Of a stretch of DNA of 64,000 nucleotides, positions 35,738 to 44,656 are shown in pieces. The stretch is from positions 4,092,001-4,156,000 of the forward strand of contig CP036526.1 in the NCBI GenBank assembly GCA_007741555.1, in the 5' to 3' direction. Numbering within the stretch: position 1 is the stretch's first letter; each line of letters opens with the position of its first letter. The notes beneath the pieces are model-generated. The model saw only the letters and a list, made by a program, of their open reading frames with translations. It was not told where the DNA came from and did no database searches. This stretch comes from Stieleria marina (lineage in GTDB: Bacteria; Planctomycetota; Planctomycetia; Pirellulales; Pirellulaceae). A program made the translations under genes and the position numbers.

Positions 35738-36385
35738 TTAGCTCTCGTACCTTTCCATCACAAACCGGACGACTTCGGAATTCATTTCGCTGACAATTCC
35801 GATGCCGACTTGTCCAGGACGAGTCTTTTCGACGTGATAGAGGTGATGTGCAAACGCACTCGCACGCGGGGCCATGGACTGACTTGATATCTCAATCGCG
35901 CAATGCACTGGCAATGCTCGCAGTTGCTCGGACAGCTTGTTGGCTATCTCGACACCCTTGCGAGTCAGGTTGTTGTTTTGGTTGACCAGTTCAGACAATT
36001 TCAGCTCGAATGAAAACGAATTCATCACGTCCTTCTTGGCCTGTTCTTCGCTGACCGATTCCAATCCACGCCCGACCGCTTTGGTCACGCTGTCTTGAAC
36101 CGTTGGTGGCATTTCGCTGCCATTCAGCGCGATCCGTGCCGCTCGCGGACGAAAACGCTGGCTCCAAGAATCTTTGTCGATCTGTTTGTGTTCATGGCCC
36201 GCGACCCCGGTCGATCCGGCTTCGCCATTAAAACTGACCGTGATTTTCTCGAACCGCTCCGGTTCAGTGGTTGCAAACGTCAGTAACAGAATGAAGAACG
36301 TCATCAGCAACGTGATCACGTCGCTGTACGTCATAAACCACGCTGGGATATCCTCAGGTGGATCGGATTTAATTTCCTTCTTCAT
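35738..36385 (-). CDS. motB: MotB-like stator protein
   Basis: Protein of 215 aa with the MotB N-terminal signature 'PEDIPAWFMTYSDVITLLMT', whose Asp is the proton-binding residue (MotB Asp32 equivalent), in a single membrane helix. The C-terminal part ('KLSEQLRALPVHCAIEISSQ', 'AHHLYHVEKTRPGQVGIGIV') is a shortened OmpA/MotB-type peptidoglycan-binding domain. Its ATG overlaps the motA stop by one base (TGATG), so it is translationally coupled. A second, different MotB-like gene follows immediately. Confidence 0.88.
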   Translation of the reverse strand: MKKEIKSDPPEDIPAWFMTYSDVITLLMTFFILLLTFATTEPERFEKITVSFNGEAGSTGVAGHEHKQIDKDSWSQRFRPRAARIALNGSEMPPTVQDSVTKAVGRGLESVSEEQAKKDVMNSFSFELKLSELVNQNNNLTRKGVEIANKLSEQLRALPVHCAIEISSQSMAPRASAFAHHLYHVEKTRPGQVGIGIVSEMNSEVVRFVMERYES

Positions 36386-37176
36386 CAGGCAGCCTGCTTG
36401 CTTTCGGTAGCGCGAGACTTAGGTGCCAGGAAGGTAACGAGTTGTTCTTCGATCGCACGTGGTGTGGCTCCTTCGCCCAACAGCGCAACACCACGGATAA
36501 TCAATTCGCGCACCATGGTTTCTTCGGCGCTGCGTGCTTCCAGTTTTCCCGCCAACGGAATGCAGCAGACGTTTGCCACGATCGCGCCGTAGAGTGTGGT
36601 CAACAATGCCGTCGCCATACCACCACCGATCTTGCTGGGGTCGTCAAGTGCTCCCAACATCTGAACCAATCCGATCAGTGTACCGATCATGCCAAACGCA
36701 GGTGCAGCGGCCCCCATTGAATCGATCATTTTTTTGCCACCCTGGTGCCGTGACTGGATGTAACCCAGTTCGGTTTCCAGCATGTCGCTCACTTCGGTTG
36801 CCGACGAACCACCGACCAAAGATTCCAGCCCACGTCGCATGAAGTCATCGCTAACGTCAGCGGCCTTTTCTTCCAGAGCAAGTAGCCCATCTTTACGGAC
36901 AACTTCAGCAAACGCTTTGAACTGCGCGATGGTTTCGGCTGGCGCGGGTAGTTTGAAAAGAAAACATTTCAACACGACCCCAAACGTACCGAACACACTT
37001 TTGAGTGGGAAGTTGATGAACGTTGCCGCCGTCGCACCTCCAAACACAATCATGCCACTGGGGATGTCAACAAACGGCATCAGTCCGCCGCTGCCCATCA
37101 TGATCGAAACGAGGATCAATCCGAAGCCGAGGATCAGTCCGATGATGGTTGCAATGTCCATGAGCTTGTTTGTCAC
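36385..37176 (-). CDS. motA: Flagellar stator protein MotA
   Basis: MotA-type membrane proton channel, 263 aa, of usual length. Four hydrophobic segments, the cytoplasmic loop with 'RRGLESLVGGSSATEVSDML', and the TM3 block 'APAFGMIGTLIGLVQMLGAL' followed by 'MATALLTTLYGAIVANVCCI' are diagnostic. The C-terminus is cytoplasmic. It heads motA-motB-motB2 and is divergent from the flgB operon across about 300 bases. Confidence 0.95.
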   Translation of the reverse strand: MTNKLMDIATIIGLILGFGLILVSIMMGSGGLMPFVDIPSGMIVFGGATAATFINFPLKSVFGTFGVVLKCFLFKLPAPAETIAQFKAFAEVVRKDGLLALEEKAADVSDDFMRRGLESLVGGSSATEVSDMLETELGYIQSRHQGGKKMIDSMGAAAPAFGMIGTLIGLVQMLGALDDPSKIGGGMATALLTTLYGAIVANVCCIPLAGKLEARSAEETMVRELIIRGVALLGEGATPRAIEEQLVTFLAPKSRATESKQAA

Positions 37177-37472
37177 TTATCGCGAGTTTCACGCGAACAG
37201 AGGGATTGGTGTGCAATCGCACCGATTGAAAGTGCATCGGATGCGGGAGGTAGACCGAACAACCAAGGCGTAATGATTGAGTCAACTTGGTCGATCAATT
37301 GACTCTTACCCATGGCTTGCGTAAGAAGGCCGCAAATCGGGTTTTCACCCACTACATTGGCGACTTTGAGGGAATACCCTCAGCAGGAGAGTGCGGATAT
37401 CACGTCTTTTGCGGGCCTGGACCAACACCGGGCATCTCAAGTCCCGTCGCCCGCAATGACGATACAAGTGGT
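37177..37472. other. Divergent mot/flg intergenic region with an inverted repeat
   Basis: 296 bases between motA and flgB. No gene is supported; an open frame from 37287 into flgB has no FlgB-like content before 37473. A 7-bp inverted repeat (GAGTCAA ... TTGACTC, 37279-37305) is visible and could be an operator or hairpin. I found no convincing sigma-28 or sigma-54 site for the flagellar operons. Confidence 0.4.
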
Positions 37473-37835
37473 ATGACCGGAATCTTTTCACAACTGAATT
37501 CGTTGAACCATGCTCTGCAGGGAACGCAAGAAAACCATCGCGTTCTCAGTCAGAACATCGCCAACTACAACACGCCGGGATACAAAACCCAGCGGTTGGA
37601 TTTTGACCAACTGATGAGCCAACTTCAGGCCGCCGGGAAGTCTCCCGATGAAGCTGCCAAGCTGATCGCCCAGGCCCCCGTCGAAGAAGCTCAGGGACTG
37701 GCCGAGCGTGTCGACGGCAACAACGTGGACCTGGAACGCGAAGTATCCGAACTGAAAAAGAACGCACTGACATCGCAGGCCTACACGCAATTGATGGCGT
37801 CCAAGCTGGCCATGATGCGTCGAGCCATTTCCTGA
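37473..37835 (+). CDS. flgB: Flagellar basal-body rod protein FlgB
   Basis: Proximal rod protein, 120 aa. The rod-family N-terminal motif 'LSQNIANYNTPGYKTQRLDF' (ANxxTPGYK type) and the C-terminal heptad helix ('AYTQLMASKLAMMRRAI') are intact. The ATG at 37473 gives the normal length; the frame is open upstream but without homology. It opens the long plus-strand flagellar export and basal-body operon (flgB to flhB). Confidence 0.92.
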   Translation: MTGIFSQLNSLNHALQGTQENHRVLSQNIANYNTPGYKTQRLDFDQLMSQLQAAGKSPDEAAKLIAQAPVEEAQGLAERVDGNNVDLEREVSELKKNALTSQAYTQLMASKLAMMRRAIS

Positions 37836-37881
37836 TACACCCGAGCGGCTTCGGCTGGCACGACGAACTGAGGTATTCAAC

Positions 37882-38316
37882 ATGTCTGGTAACTTTTCTT
37901 CGATCGACATCAGCGCGTCCGGTCTCGCCGCCGAACGTCTGCGGATGGAAGTGGTCGCCAATAACATCGCCAACGCTGGCACGACGATGACCGACACCGG
38001 TGATCCGTACCGTAGGCAGAGTGTGGTGTTTTCCGCTGCGATGGACCAAGCAGCCGGCGCAAACGGAAACGGGCAACGCTACGGCGTCGAAGCGATTGGT
38101 TTGGAAGCCGATCAGTCGGAATTTCCGATGGTCTACAACCCCGGCCATCCACACGCTGACAAAGACGGATTTGTGAAGATGCCAAACGTGCAGATTTCAC
38201 ACGAAATGGTCGACTTGATCACCGCAAGCCGTTCCTACGAAGCGAATACGAAGGCGATCAGCGTCTACAAAGAGATGATTCAGCAAACCCTGTCGCTGCT
38301 GCAAGGAGGCCAGTAA
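37882..38316 (+). CDS. flgC: Flagellar basal-body rod protein FlgC
   Basis: Proximal rod protein, 144 aa. The family N-terminus 'ISASGLAAERLRMEVVANNI' followed by ANAGT, the middle 'PMVYNPGHPHADKDGFVKMP' and the C-terminal 'MVDLITASRSYEANTKAI' are all present. Its stop overlaps the fliE start by one base (TAATG). Confidence 0.95.
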   Translation: MSGNFSSIDISASGLAAERLRMEVVANNIANAGTTMTDTGDPYRRQSVVFSAAMDQAAGANGNGQRYGVEAIGLEADQSEFPMVYNPGHPHADKDGFVKMPNVQISHEMVDLITASRSYEANTKAISVYKEMIQQTLSLLQGGQ

Positions 38317-38612
38317 TGGCTGCGTTACCGCCAATTGGAGGTAGCCCTCCGGTGGCGCCGACGACTGCGGTATCACCTAACAAAAAGTCCGAAGGCGCGT
38401 CCGACAATCCGTTTGAAAAACTTCTTACGGAAACGGTACAGGATCAAAAATCATCGGAGGCCGCCGTTGCCGATTTGGTGGCGGGGAAAAATGACAACGT
38501 GCAACAAGTTGTGATGCAAGTTGTCAAATCCGAAATGTCGTTTCAACTGTTCATGGAAGTCCGAAACCAGTTGATCGAATCCTACAACGAACTGATGCGG
38601 ATGCAGTTCTAA
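38316..38612 (+). CDS. fliE: Flagellar hook-basal body protein FliE
   Basis: MS-ring/rod junction protein, 98 aa. Typical blocks are 'NPFEKLLTETVQDQKSSEAA', 'VADLVAGKNDNVQQVVMQVV' and the FliE-specific ending 'FQLFMEVRNQLIESYNELMR'. It is coupled to flgC by a one-base overlap and precedes fliF. Confidence 0.94.
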   Translation: MAALPPIGGSPPVAPTTAVSPNKKSEGASDNPFEKLLTETVQDQKSSEAAVADLVAGKNDNVQQVVMQVVKSEMSFQLFMEVRNQLIESYNELMRMQF

Positions 38613-38673
38613 ACTGCTCTAGCTGCTGGTCCATCACCTTCGACTGCCACTTAAACAAAGTCCCCCTGACCAC

Positions 38674-40200
38674 GTGAACATCGTCAAACCCTCCATCGAC
38701 GCCCTGCTAAAGATTTGGCAGGAAAATTCGCCCGCGGCCAGGATAGGCATCCTGTTGCTGGCTGCGTTGTGCGCGGTCGCCATTGGCGGGGTTGGATACT
38801 GGTCGGTGCAACCCAGCTACGTCGTGCTGGTCAGCGAATCAGAAAGCGGCAAAGTCGACAAAGTGGTCGACGCACTTGATAAAGCTGGCATCGACTACCA
38901 ACTCTCGGGTGCTGGCGGCAATCTAATGGTCGATAAACGCGACTACGCCAAAGCACGCCTATTGGCTCGCAGCAATGGCGTTGCTGATTCCGCGACCGCG
39001 GCGGTGGGAAGTCTTGGTGGCGCCTTTGGCAGCCCCACCGAACGACGCAACATGGCTCGTGTTCAAAAACAATTGAACCTTGCCAGCACCATCAAGAAAC
39101 TGACCGTCATCGAAAACGCCGACGTTCACTTGAACATCCCCGACAAGGGACCGTTCGAGCGAAAGAAATCAACGCCATCGGCCAGCGTACTGCTGACTTT
39201 GACGCCCGGTGCACGCTTGTCCGATCAACAAGCGCTGTCGATCGCTTCGTTTGTCGCCTACGCAGTCGAAGACTTGGCACCCAAGGCCGTTCAGATTACA
39301 GACAAGGATGGCCGCAGCTACACGATTCCGGATGACCAAGTCGCACAAATCAACAGCCAAGTCGAATACGTGGCCGAAGCGGAACGAAAACTGGAGCAAA
39401 AAGCCCAGACACAACTGCTGCATTTCCTGGGATTCGGAAATGCCAGCGTCCAAGTCAGCTTGGACTATACATTCAAATCCGGGTCGATCACCAAAACGGA
39501 CTACGACCCGGACGGCAAAGTCGCCAGTGAAGAAGATCTGGTGTCCGAAACCACGTCCAACGTCGATGCCCCCGCGGTAGGCCCCGCCACCGTCGCGGCA
39601 AACGTGGACGGCAAACGGCGTGCAAAATCAAATGTTCAGAGCAAAACAGAGAACATCAAAACAACTTATCTGGTGCCCAAGACGGAAGAAACGCAGGCCA
39701 ATTCCACTCCGGTTCGCAATTTGATGACCGTCAGTGTTCTGGTCAATTCGTCTGCCGAAGGCTTGAACGACAAGGACGGCAATCCACTGCCTGGCTTGAA
39801 CGAGAAAGTCGCAGCGATTGTCAAAAACGCCGTCGGTTTTAAAGAAGACGTGGATGCCATTTCCGTCGAACTGCTGCCGTTTCCCTCAAACGACATCAGC
39901 GCCGAAGCCGTTGCGGCACCGTTTGATTGGTCCGGCCTGAAATCGATTATTGAAAGCGCGTCTTTGGCGATCGCTGCTTTGGCGGCATTTGTCATGGGCA
40001 TCATGATGCTACGTCGATTTCGCCCCATGCCGGAACCCGAAGCAACCGCGTCCAGTCCTCAAATGGACCGTCAGCGGATGGAGAACGTCAATCAGTTGTC
40101 CAGCTTGATCAAGGATAACCCCGAAGTCTTTGCACAGATTGTTCGTTCGTGGTCCGGTGCCGAAGAGACCGATTCTTCCAAGGAACGCCGCGCGGCGTAA
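38674..40200 (+). CDS. fliF: Flagellar MS-ring protein FliF
   Basis: MS-ring protein, 508 aa. The first membrane helix is at about residues 23-45 ('IGILLLAALCAVAIGGVGYW'), followed by ring-building motifs ('DALDKAGIDYQLSGAGGNLM', 'ADVHLNIPDKGPFERKK') and a second membrane helix near residue 430 ('SLAIAALAAFVMGIMMLRRF'). The C-terminus is the FliG-binding tail. GTG at 38674 is the start. The order fliE-fliF-fliG is the common one. Confidence 0.94.
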   Translation: MNIVKPSIDALLKIWQENSPAARIGILLLAALCAVAIGGVGYWSVQPSYVVLVSESESGKVDKVVDALDKAGIDYQLSGAGGNLMVDKRDYAKARLLARSNGVADSATAAVGSLGGAFGSPTERRNMARVQKQLNLASTIKKLTVIENADVHLNIPDKGPFERKKSTPSASVLLTLTPGARLSDQQALSIASFVAYAVEDLAPKAVQITDKDGRSYTIPDDQVAQINSQVEYVAEAERKLEQKAQTQLLHFLGFGNASVQVSLDYTFKSGSITKTDYDPDGKVASEEDLVSETTSNVDAPAVGPATVAANVDGKRRAKSNVQSKTENIKTTYLVPKTEETQANSTPVRNLMTVSVLVNSSAEGLNDKDGNPLPGLNEKVAAIVKNAVGFKEDVDAISVELLPFPSNDISAEAVAAPFDWSGLKSIIESASLAIAALAAFVMGIMMLRRFRPMPEPEATASSPQMDRQRMENVNQLSSLIKDNPEVFAQIVRSWSGAEETDSSKERRAA

Positions 40201-40221
40201 GGACGGGGGAACCGCTCAACC

Positions 40222-41241
40222 ATGACCATGCTGACTCGACCCGAAAAACTCGCTCTGTTGCTCAATTTATTGGGCGACGACGCGGTTGCGCTGGCCAAAG
40301 ACGGATTGCCCGGTGGGCTGAATGCTGACCTAAACACGGCGTTGGAGGACTTTAAACAGTATCCTCCCAACCAAGACGAAATCGATTTGGTGCTGGACGA
40401 TTTCGAGGCGTACTTTTCGTTGGCCATGAAAGCCGTCGACAATCTCCAAGGTGACGAACCAGGCAGCGAGCCCGAGCCGACACCCACGCCGGTTCCGAAA
40501 GTACTCCGACTTCCTGAAGAACAGTTTGACGTTGAGTTCGGCCCGACCAAAAAATTCAATCCGCCCAAGCTAAGCGGCAATGCGGTCATGGATCTCAATC
40601 GCCTGCATCCGTATCAGGTCGCTCATGCACTTCGCAACGAGCGCCCCGAAATCATCGCGATCGTTGTCGGCAAACTGGCCAGCGAACACGCGGCAAAGAC
40701 GTTGGAGAACTTGCCCGATGCACTGCGAGCAGGGGTGTTCATCGGTTTGGCAAAACCTCCTGTGACCAAACCGCGAATTCAAGATATCGTTTTGGAAAAG
40801 ACCCTGGAGATGGCGTTGGCTGTCGAAGAGCGTCAAAGCGAAGAAGAGTCGTCGGAGAAAATGGCAAGCCTGATGCGATCGCTGCCAAAAGCCGTTCGCG
40901 GACCGATGCTGGAACAACTCGCCGAATCCGACCAAGCACTTGCCGATGAAGTCAAAAAGAATCTTTACCAGTTCGACGACCTAACGCGTCTGGAAGATCG
41001 AGATCTGCAAAAGATTCTGGGCCAGTGCCAAACCGATTCGTTGGTTGTCGCGTTACAAGGATCCGACGAAACCCTGTTGGCTCGCATCTTGGGCAACATG
41101 TCCAAACGAGCCAAGGAATCGTTGCAGGAAGAAATGGAATTCAAAACCAACGCCAAGGAAGAAGAGATCGATGCCGGACGGGCCGAAGTGGTCGCGATCC
41201 TGGTTTCGCTCGATGAATCCGGGGAGATCACGCTGGAATAA
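40222..41241 (+). CDS. fliG: Flagellar motor switch protein FliG
   Basis: Rotor switch protein, 339 aa. The N-terminal FliF-binding helices ('KLALLLNLLGDDAVALAKDG'), the middle EHPQ-like region ('HPYQVAHALRNERPEIIAIV') and the C-terminal torque domain ('RILGNMSKRAKESLQEEMEF') with charged residues are present. An Asp/Pro/Glu-rich linker near residues 75-95 (PEPTPTPVPK) is longer than usual. The ending 'EVVAILVSLDESGEITL' is normal. Confidence 0.92.
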   Translation: MTMLTRPEKLALLLNLLGDDAVALAKDGLPGGLNADLNTALEDFKQYPPNQDEIDLVLDDFEAYFSLAMKAVDNLQGDEPGSEPEPTPTPVPKVLRLPEEQFDVEFGPTKKFNPPKLSGNAVMDLNRLHPYQVAHALRNERPEIIAIVVGKLASEHAAKTLENLPDALRAGVFIGLAKPPVTKPRIQDIVLEKTLEMALAVEERQSEEESSEKMASLMRSLPKAVRGPMLEQLAESDQALADEVKKNLYQFDDLTRLEDRDLQKILGQCQTDSLVVALQGSDETLLARILGNMSKRAKESLQEEMEFKTNAKEEEIDAGRAEVVAILVSLDESGEITLE

Positions 41242-41242
41242 C

Positions 41243-41773
41243 ATGTCGCAATTTCATATCACTTTTCCCAAATCACTCGCATCGATTTCCTCGGTCGACT
41301 CTCGATTAACCGTGATCGATCGATCCAAGCTAGGCAGCACGCCACACGAAGAAAGGGCGGACGACCAAGCCATCGGCGCGCTTAACGCAATCGCGCGACG
41401 ATTACATGAGATGCAGGATTCACTGAACACGCAGACGCATGACCTAAGCGAACAGGTTTCGCAAGCCGCCACCGAGATCGCCCGCGCCGTACTGAACGAT
41501 CAAGAACTGGTCCAAAACCGAGCCTTGCAGTTTGTGCAAATCGCCATGGAACAGATTCAATCCGATGTCAAAAAAACAGCCTTCGTCCATCCGACTTGTG
41601 TGGAAACCATCCAAGCCTGGGTCGATCAATCGGACATGGATCAACTGAACGTCGTCGGTGACGCGATGGTCGCTCCGGGTGACTGCCGCGTGGATTGTGG
41701 CGACACCGGCGTGACCGCAACACTGGATGCCTTTTTGGAATCCATTCACGCTCAATCTCAACAACCACACTAA
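41243..41773 (+). CDS. fliH: FliH-like flagellar export regulator
   Basis: Protein of 176 aa between fliG and fliI, the position of FliH. The central coiled region ('ALNAIARRLHEMQDSLNTQT') and the C-terminal FliH/HrpE-like domain ('VHPTCVETIQAWVDQSDMDQ', 'DCRVDCGDTGVTATLDAFLE') fit the ATPase stator/negative regulator of FliI. ATG at 41243 follows one base after the fliG stop; the frame is open upstream inside fliG. The name rests on this domain and on context. Confidence 0.82.
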   Translation: MSQFHITFPKSLASISSVDSRLTVIDRSKLGSTPHEERADDQAIGALNAIARRLHEMQDSLNTQTHDLSEQVSQAATEIARAVLNDQELVQNRALQFVQIAMEQIQSDVKKTAFVHPTCVETIQAWVDQSDMDQLNVVGDAMVAPGDCRVDCGDTGVTATLDAFLESIHAQSQQPH

Positions 41774-41832
41774 CAAAACCAATCGTTCGCTCCATCGCAG
41801 CAAAGCCTCCCTCCCCCACAATCAACGACACG

Positions 41833-43128
41833 ATGTCAGCTATTCAGCCAAGCCAATGGATTCGCGCCACCGGTCGCCTCAAGAGCGTCAGCGGCCGAAT
41901 CTGCGCCAGCATCGACGCCGGTTTGGGCGAACTTGTGCAGATCATGTCATCGTGCGACAAACCGGTTTTGGCCGAAGTCATTGGGTTTGAAGACAACCTG
42001 GTCCAACTGATGCCGTTTGAATCGGAGAACAATTTCCGACGTGGCAACATGGTCATCGGCACGGGTCGCCGGATGAGAATCCCCGTTGGAATGCATCTAC
42101 TGGGCCGCGTGCTTAACGCCGTCGGCCAGCCGATCGACTCACTCGGGCCGCTTCGTCGCGACCAAACGACTCCGTTCGTGATGCAATCACCCGATCCACT
42201 TTCACGACCAGCGATCACCGAACCACTGGTCACGGGCGTTCGAGCGATCGATTCGATGTTGACGATCGGCAAGGGCCAACGCGTTGGTTTGTTTGCTGGC
42301 AGTGGTGTCGGCAAGAGCACACTGCTTGGCGAAATCACGAAGCACGCGCAATCCGATGTCAACGTCGTCGCACTGGTCGGCGAACGGGGACGTGAAGTGC
42401 GTCCGTTTATCGAAGAAAGCTTGGGCGAAGAAGGCCTTCGGCGCAGCGTGGTCATCGTGTCGACATCGGACCAACCGCCATTGGCAAGAATTCGTGCCAG
42501 CGAAGCCGCCGTCGTCATGGCCGATTGGTTTCGTTCGCAAGGCAACAATGTTTTGTTGATGCTGGATTCGCTGACACGTCTGTCGCACGCCCAGCGTGAA
42601 CTGGGTCTGCTGGTGGGCGAACCGCCCACATCGCGTGGCTACACGCCAAGCGTGTTTCAAAAAATGGCTCAGGTTTTGGAACAACTGGGCACTAACGAAA
42701 AAGGTTCCATCACCGGACTGGTCACTGTGTTGGTCGATGGCGATGACATGAACGAACCGGTCGCCGACGCAGCCCGTTCGATCTTGGATGGGCACATTGT
42801 TCTAAGCCGCAAATTGGCTCACCAAGGGCATTTCCCTGCCATTGATGTACTCAGTAGTGCCAGCCGTCTGTTCAATGACATCACCACGGACTCGCACAAA
42901 TCGCACGTCAACCGCGCTCGCAACATCATTGCACGCTACCGCGAGGTCGAGGATTTGATTCAGATCGGAGCCTACAAACAAGGCGTCGTCCCGGAATCGG
43001 ATCTTGCCGTCGCGAAGTTTCCAGCAGTGACTCAGTTTTTGCAGCAGCCTCTCAATGCATCCAGCGATTTCCCGACGACGCTGGCGGAACTTGACCAGCT
43101 AAACAGCATGATCGGAGTGGCGTCATGA
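41833..43128 (+). CDS. fliI: Flagellar export ATPase FliI
   Basis: Type III export ATPase, 431 aa. Walker A is G156-S-G-V-G-K161-S-T, Walker B 'NNVLLMLDSLTRLSHAQREL', with F1-beta-like 'GERGREVRPFIEESL' and the FliI-specific 'GLLVGEPPTSRGYTPSVF'. ATG at 41833 gives the normal N-terminal domain. Its stop overlaps the fliJ start (ATGA). It energises export of rod, hook and filament subunits. Confidence 0.95.
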   Translation: MSAIQPSQWIRATGRLKSVSGRICASIDAGLGELVQIMSSCDKPVLAEVIGFEDNLVQLMPFESENNFRRGNMVIGTGRRMRIPVGMHLLGRVLNAVGQPIDSLGPLRRDQTTPFVMQSPDPLSRPAITEPLVTGVRAIDSMLTIGKGQRVGLFAGSGVGKSTLLGEITKHAQSDVNVVALVGERGREVRPFIEESLGEEGLRRSVVIVSTSDQPPLARIRASEAAVVMADWFRSQGNNVLLMLDSLTRLSHAQRELGLLVGEPPTSRGYTPSVFQKMAQVLEQLGTNEKGSITGLVTVLVDGDDMNEPVADAARSILDGHIVLSRKLAHQGHFPAIDVLSSASRLFNDITTDSHKSHVNRARNIIARYREVEDLIQIGAYKQGVVPESDLAVAKFPAVTQFLQQPLNASSDFPTTLAELDQLNSMIGVAS

Positions 43129-43559
43129 GTGTTGGCAAACAAAAGATCACACGCGTTCAACGACTGCAATCGATCGAAGAAAACAAACTCAACGCTTTGT
43201 CGGTCGAGCTAGCCGTCGTCCAGGCTGAACTGGCCAAACTTCACGAAAAGGCTCAGTCCGTTCAATCCGCAATCAATTCAGCGACACTCCCCGACGACGC
43301 TCATCAAGTCGAAAGCCATCAGCAAAGCCTGGTCTGGCTCAGCCACCTAGAAAAACAACTTCAAAGCATCGCCGCCAAGGTCACTGAATCGGAAGCCATT
43401 CGGGACGACACTTTGCAGCGAATGATCGCACAGAAAGTAAAGGTCAACGGCTGGGAAAAGCTCACCGACCGGATGCAAACGGAACTTGACCACGAGACTC
43501 AAGCCGTCGAATCCCTTGATGCCGACGATCGCTACCTAAACAATCCAGTCAAGAGGTAA
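43125..43559 (+). CDS. fliJ: FliJ-like flagellar export chaperone
   Basis: A 144-aa all-helical coiled-coil protein directly after fliI, with the FliJ layout: an N-terminal heptad helix ('RLQSIEENKLNALSVELAVV') and a second long helix ('EKLTDRMQTELDHETQAVES'). FliJ sequences are poorly conserved, so the name rests on position, size and coiled-coil form. Its ATG overlaps the fliI stop, and the next gene starts three bases after its stop. Confidence 0.8.
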   Translation: MSVGKQKITRVQRLQSIEENKLNALSVELAVVQAELAKLHEKAQSVQSAINSATLPDDAHQVESHQQSLVWLSHLEKQLQSIAAKVTESEAIRDDTLQRMIAQKVKVNGWEKLTDRMQTELDHETQAVESLDADDRYLNNPVKR

Positions 43560-43562
43560 ACC

Positions 43563-44282
43563 ATGAAAACTATCATCGCCGCCGTCGTAACGTGCATGGT
43601 CTTGTTTGGCGTATCGGCCGCAACAACGCACCTATTTTTAAGCGAACCGCCAGCCGACGAAGAAACGGAAGTGGCAGAGAACGCCGAAGGCGAGGAGATC
43701 GCCGACGAATCGCCGGTCCGTGCGATGCCAGTCGCGTTTCGCCCGGAGAGTGCCGTTTCGGTCGAAGCGGTTTTGCAGATGAGCGATTCGATCAAGAAAA
43801 TGGAGCAGCAGATGGCGACTCGTCAGCAGCGACTTGCCAAAGACGAACAACGCGTGCAGCTGCTGTTTGACGATCTGGCGACCGAGCAAGATGAACTGCG
43901 TGCATTCAGCGAAGGCATCGACGCAAAAGTCGACATGGTCAAGCGTTTGAATTCATCCCTTCGCGAGACTCTGGACCAACTGGACGCTCGCAAAGCAGAA
44001 CTACAGAAACTGGAAAAAGACACCGGTTCGGACGAACAATCGCAGCAAGAAGACATGGACAGCCGCGTCAACGATGTCAAAAGTTGGTTCGCGGGTTTGG
44101 AAGCCGAACAGGCCGCAGATTACCTAAAGGAGTTTGCCAACAACGGCAAGCTTGCGTTCGCGGCGTCGCTGCTACAAAAGATGCCTGACCGACAGAAAGC
44201 AAAGATCTTAGAGGCAATGAGTGACCCGATTTTGGTCGATCAATTAATAGACGCACTAACGATTCGACCAAAGAAAAAATAG
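43563..44282 (+). CDS. MotE-like flagellar periplasmic protein
   Basis: A 239-aa protein with an N-terminal membrane anchor ('IIAAVVTCMVLFGVSAATTH'), an acidic linker, a long coiled coil (about residues 70-160) and a C-terminal MgtE-N-like helical domain ('WFAGLEAEQAADYLKEFANN', 'AASLLQKMPDRQKAKILEAM'). This is the MotE/FlbB layout, a motility chaperone that places MotC or stators in some phyla. It sits three bases after fliJ in the export operon. Confidence 0.8.
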   Translation: MKTIIAAVVTCMVLFGVSAATTHLFLSEPPADEETEVAENAEGEEIADESPVRAMPVAFRPESAVSVEAVLQMSDSIKKMEQQMATRQQRLAKDEQRVQLLFDDLATEQDELRAFSEGIDAKVDMVKRLNSSLRETLDQLDARKAELQKLEKDTGSDEQSQQEDMDSRVNDVKSWFAGLEAEQAADYLKEFANNGKLAFAASLLQKMPDRQKAKILEAMSDPILVDQLIDALTIRPKKK

Positions 44283-44386
44283 CCGAACCATCGAAAGGTC
44301 CCCTCGCGAAATCGCGTAATGTACGGGACTTGGCGAAACCGCCGAATCGATGACGTTGTTCGTTTACCCCACCTAAGGAAGCAACC

Positions 44387-44656
44387 ATGGAATTTGAAGA
44401 CGCAGTGGCGTTGGGGCATCAATTCTTTTGGATGGCATTGATACTTTCGGCGCCCGTCGTGATCGTCAGTCTGGTCGTTGGTTTGATGATCAGCATCGGT
44501 CAAACGGTCACCAGCATTCAAGAACAAACGCTTTCGTTTGCACCACGAATCGTTGCCGTGGCGTTCGTGCTAATGGCACTTGCAAACTGGTATCTGACGA
44601 TGTTGCAAACCTACACCGTCAACTTGATGACTCAAATGGTCGAGTTTGTCAGATGA
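44387..44656 (+). CDS. fliQ: Flagellar export protein FliQ
   Basis: Export-gate protein, 89 aa, two membrane helices ('LILSAPVVIVSLVVGLMISI' and 'IVAVAFVLMALANWYLTMLQ') with the family's linking phrase 'QTVTSIQEQTLSFAPRI'. It is the normal length. Its stop overlaps the fliR start by four bases. fliP and fliO, which usually precede fliQ, are not here. Confidence 0.94.
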   Translation: MEFEDAVALGHQFFWMALILSAPVVIVSLVVGLMISIGQTVTSIQEQTLSFAPRIVAVAFVLMALANWYLTMLQTYTVNLMTQMVEFVR

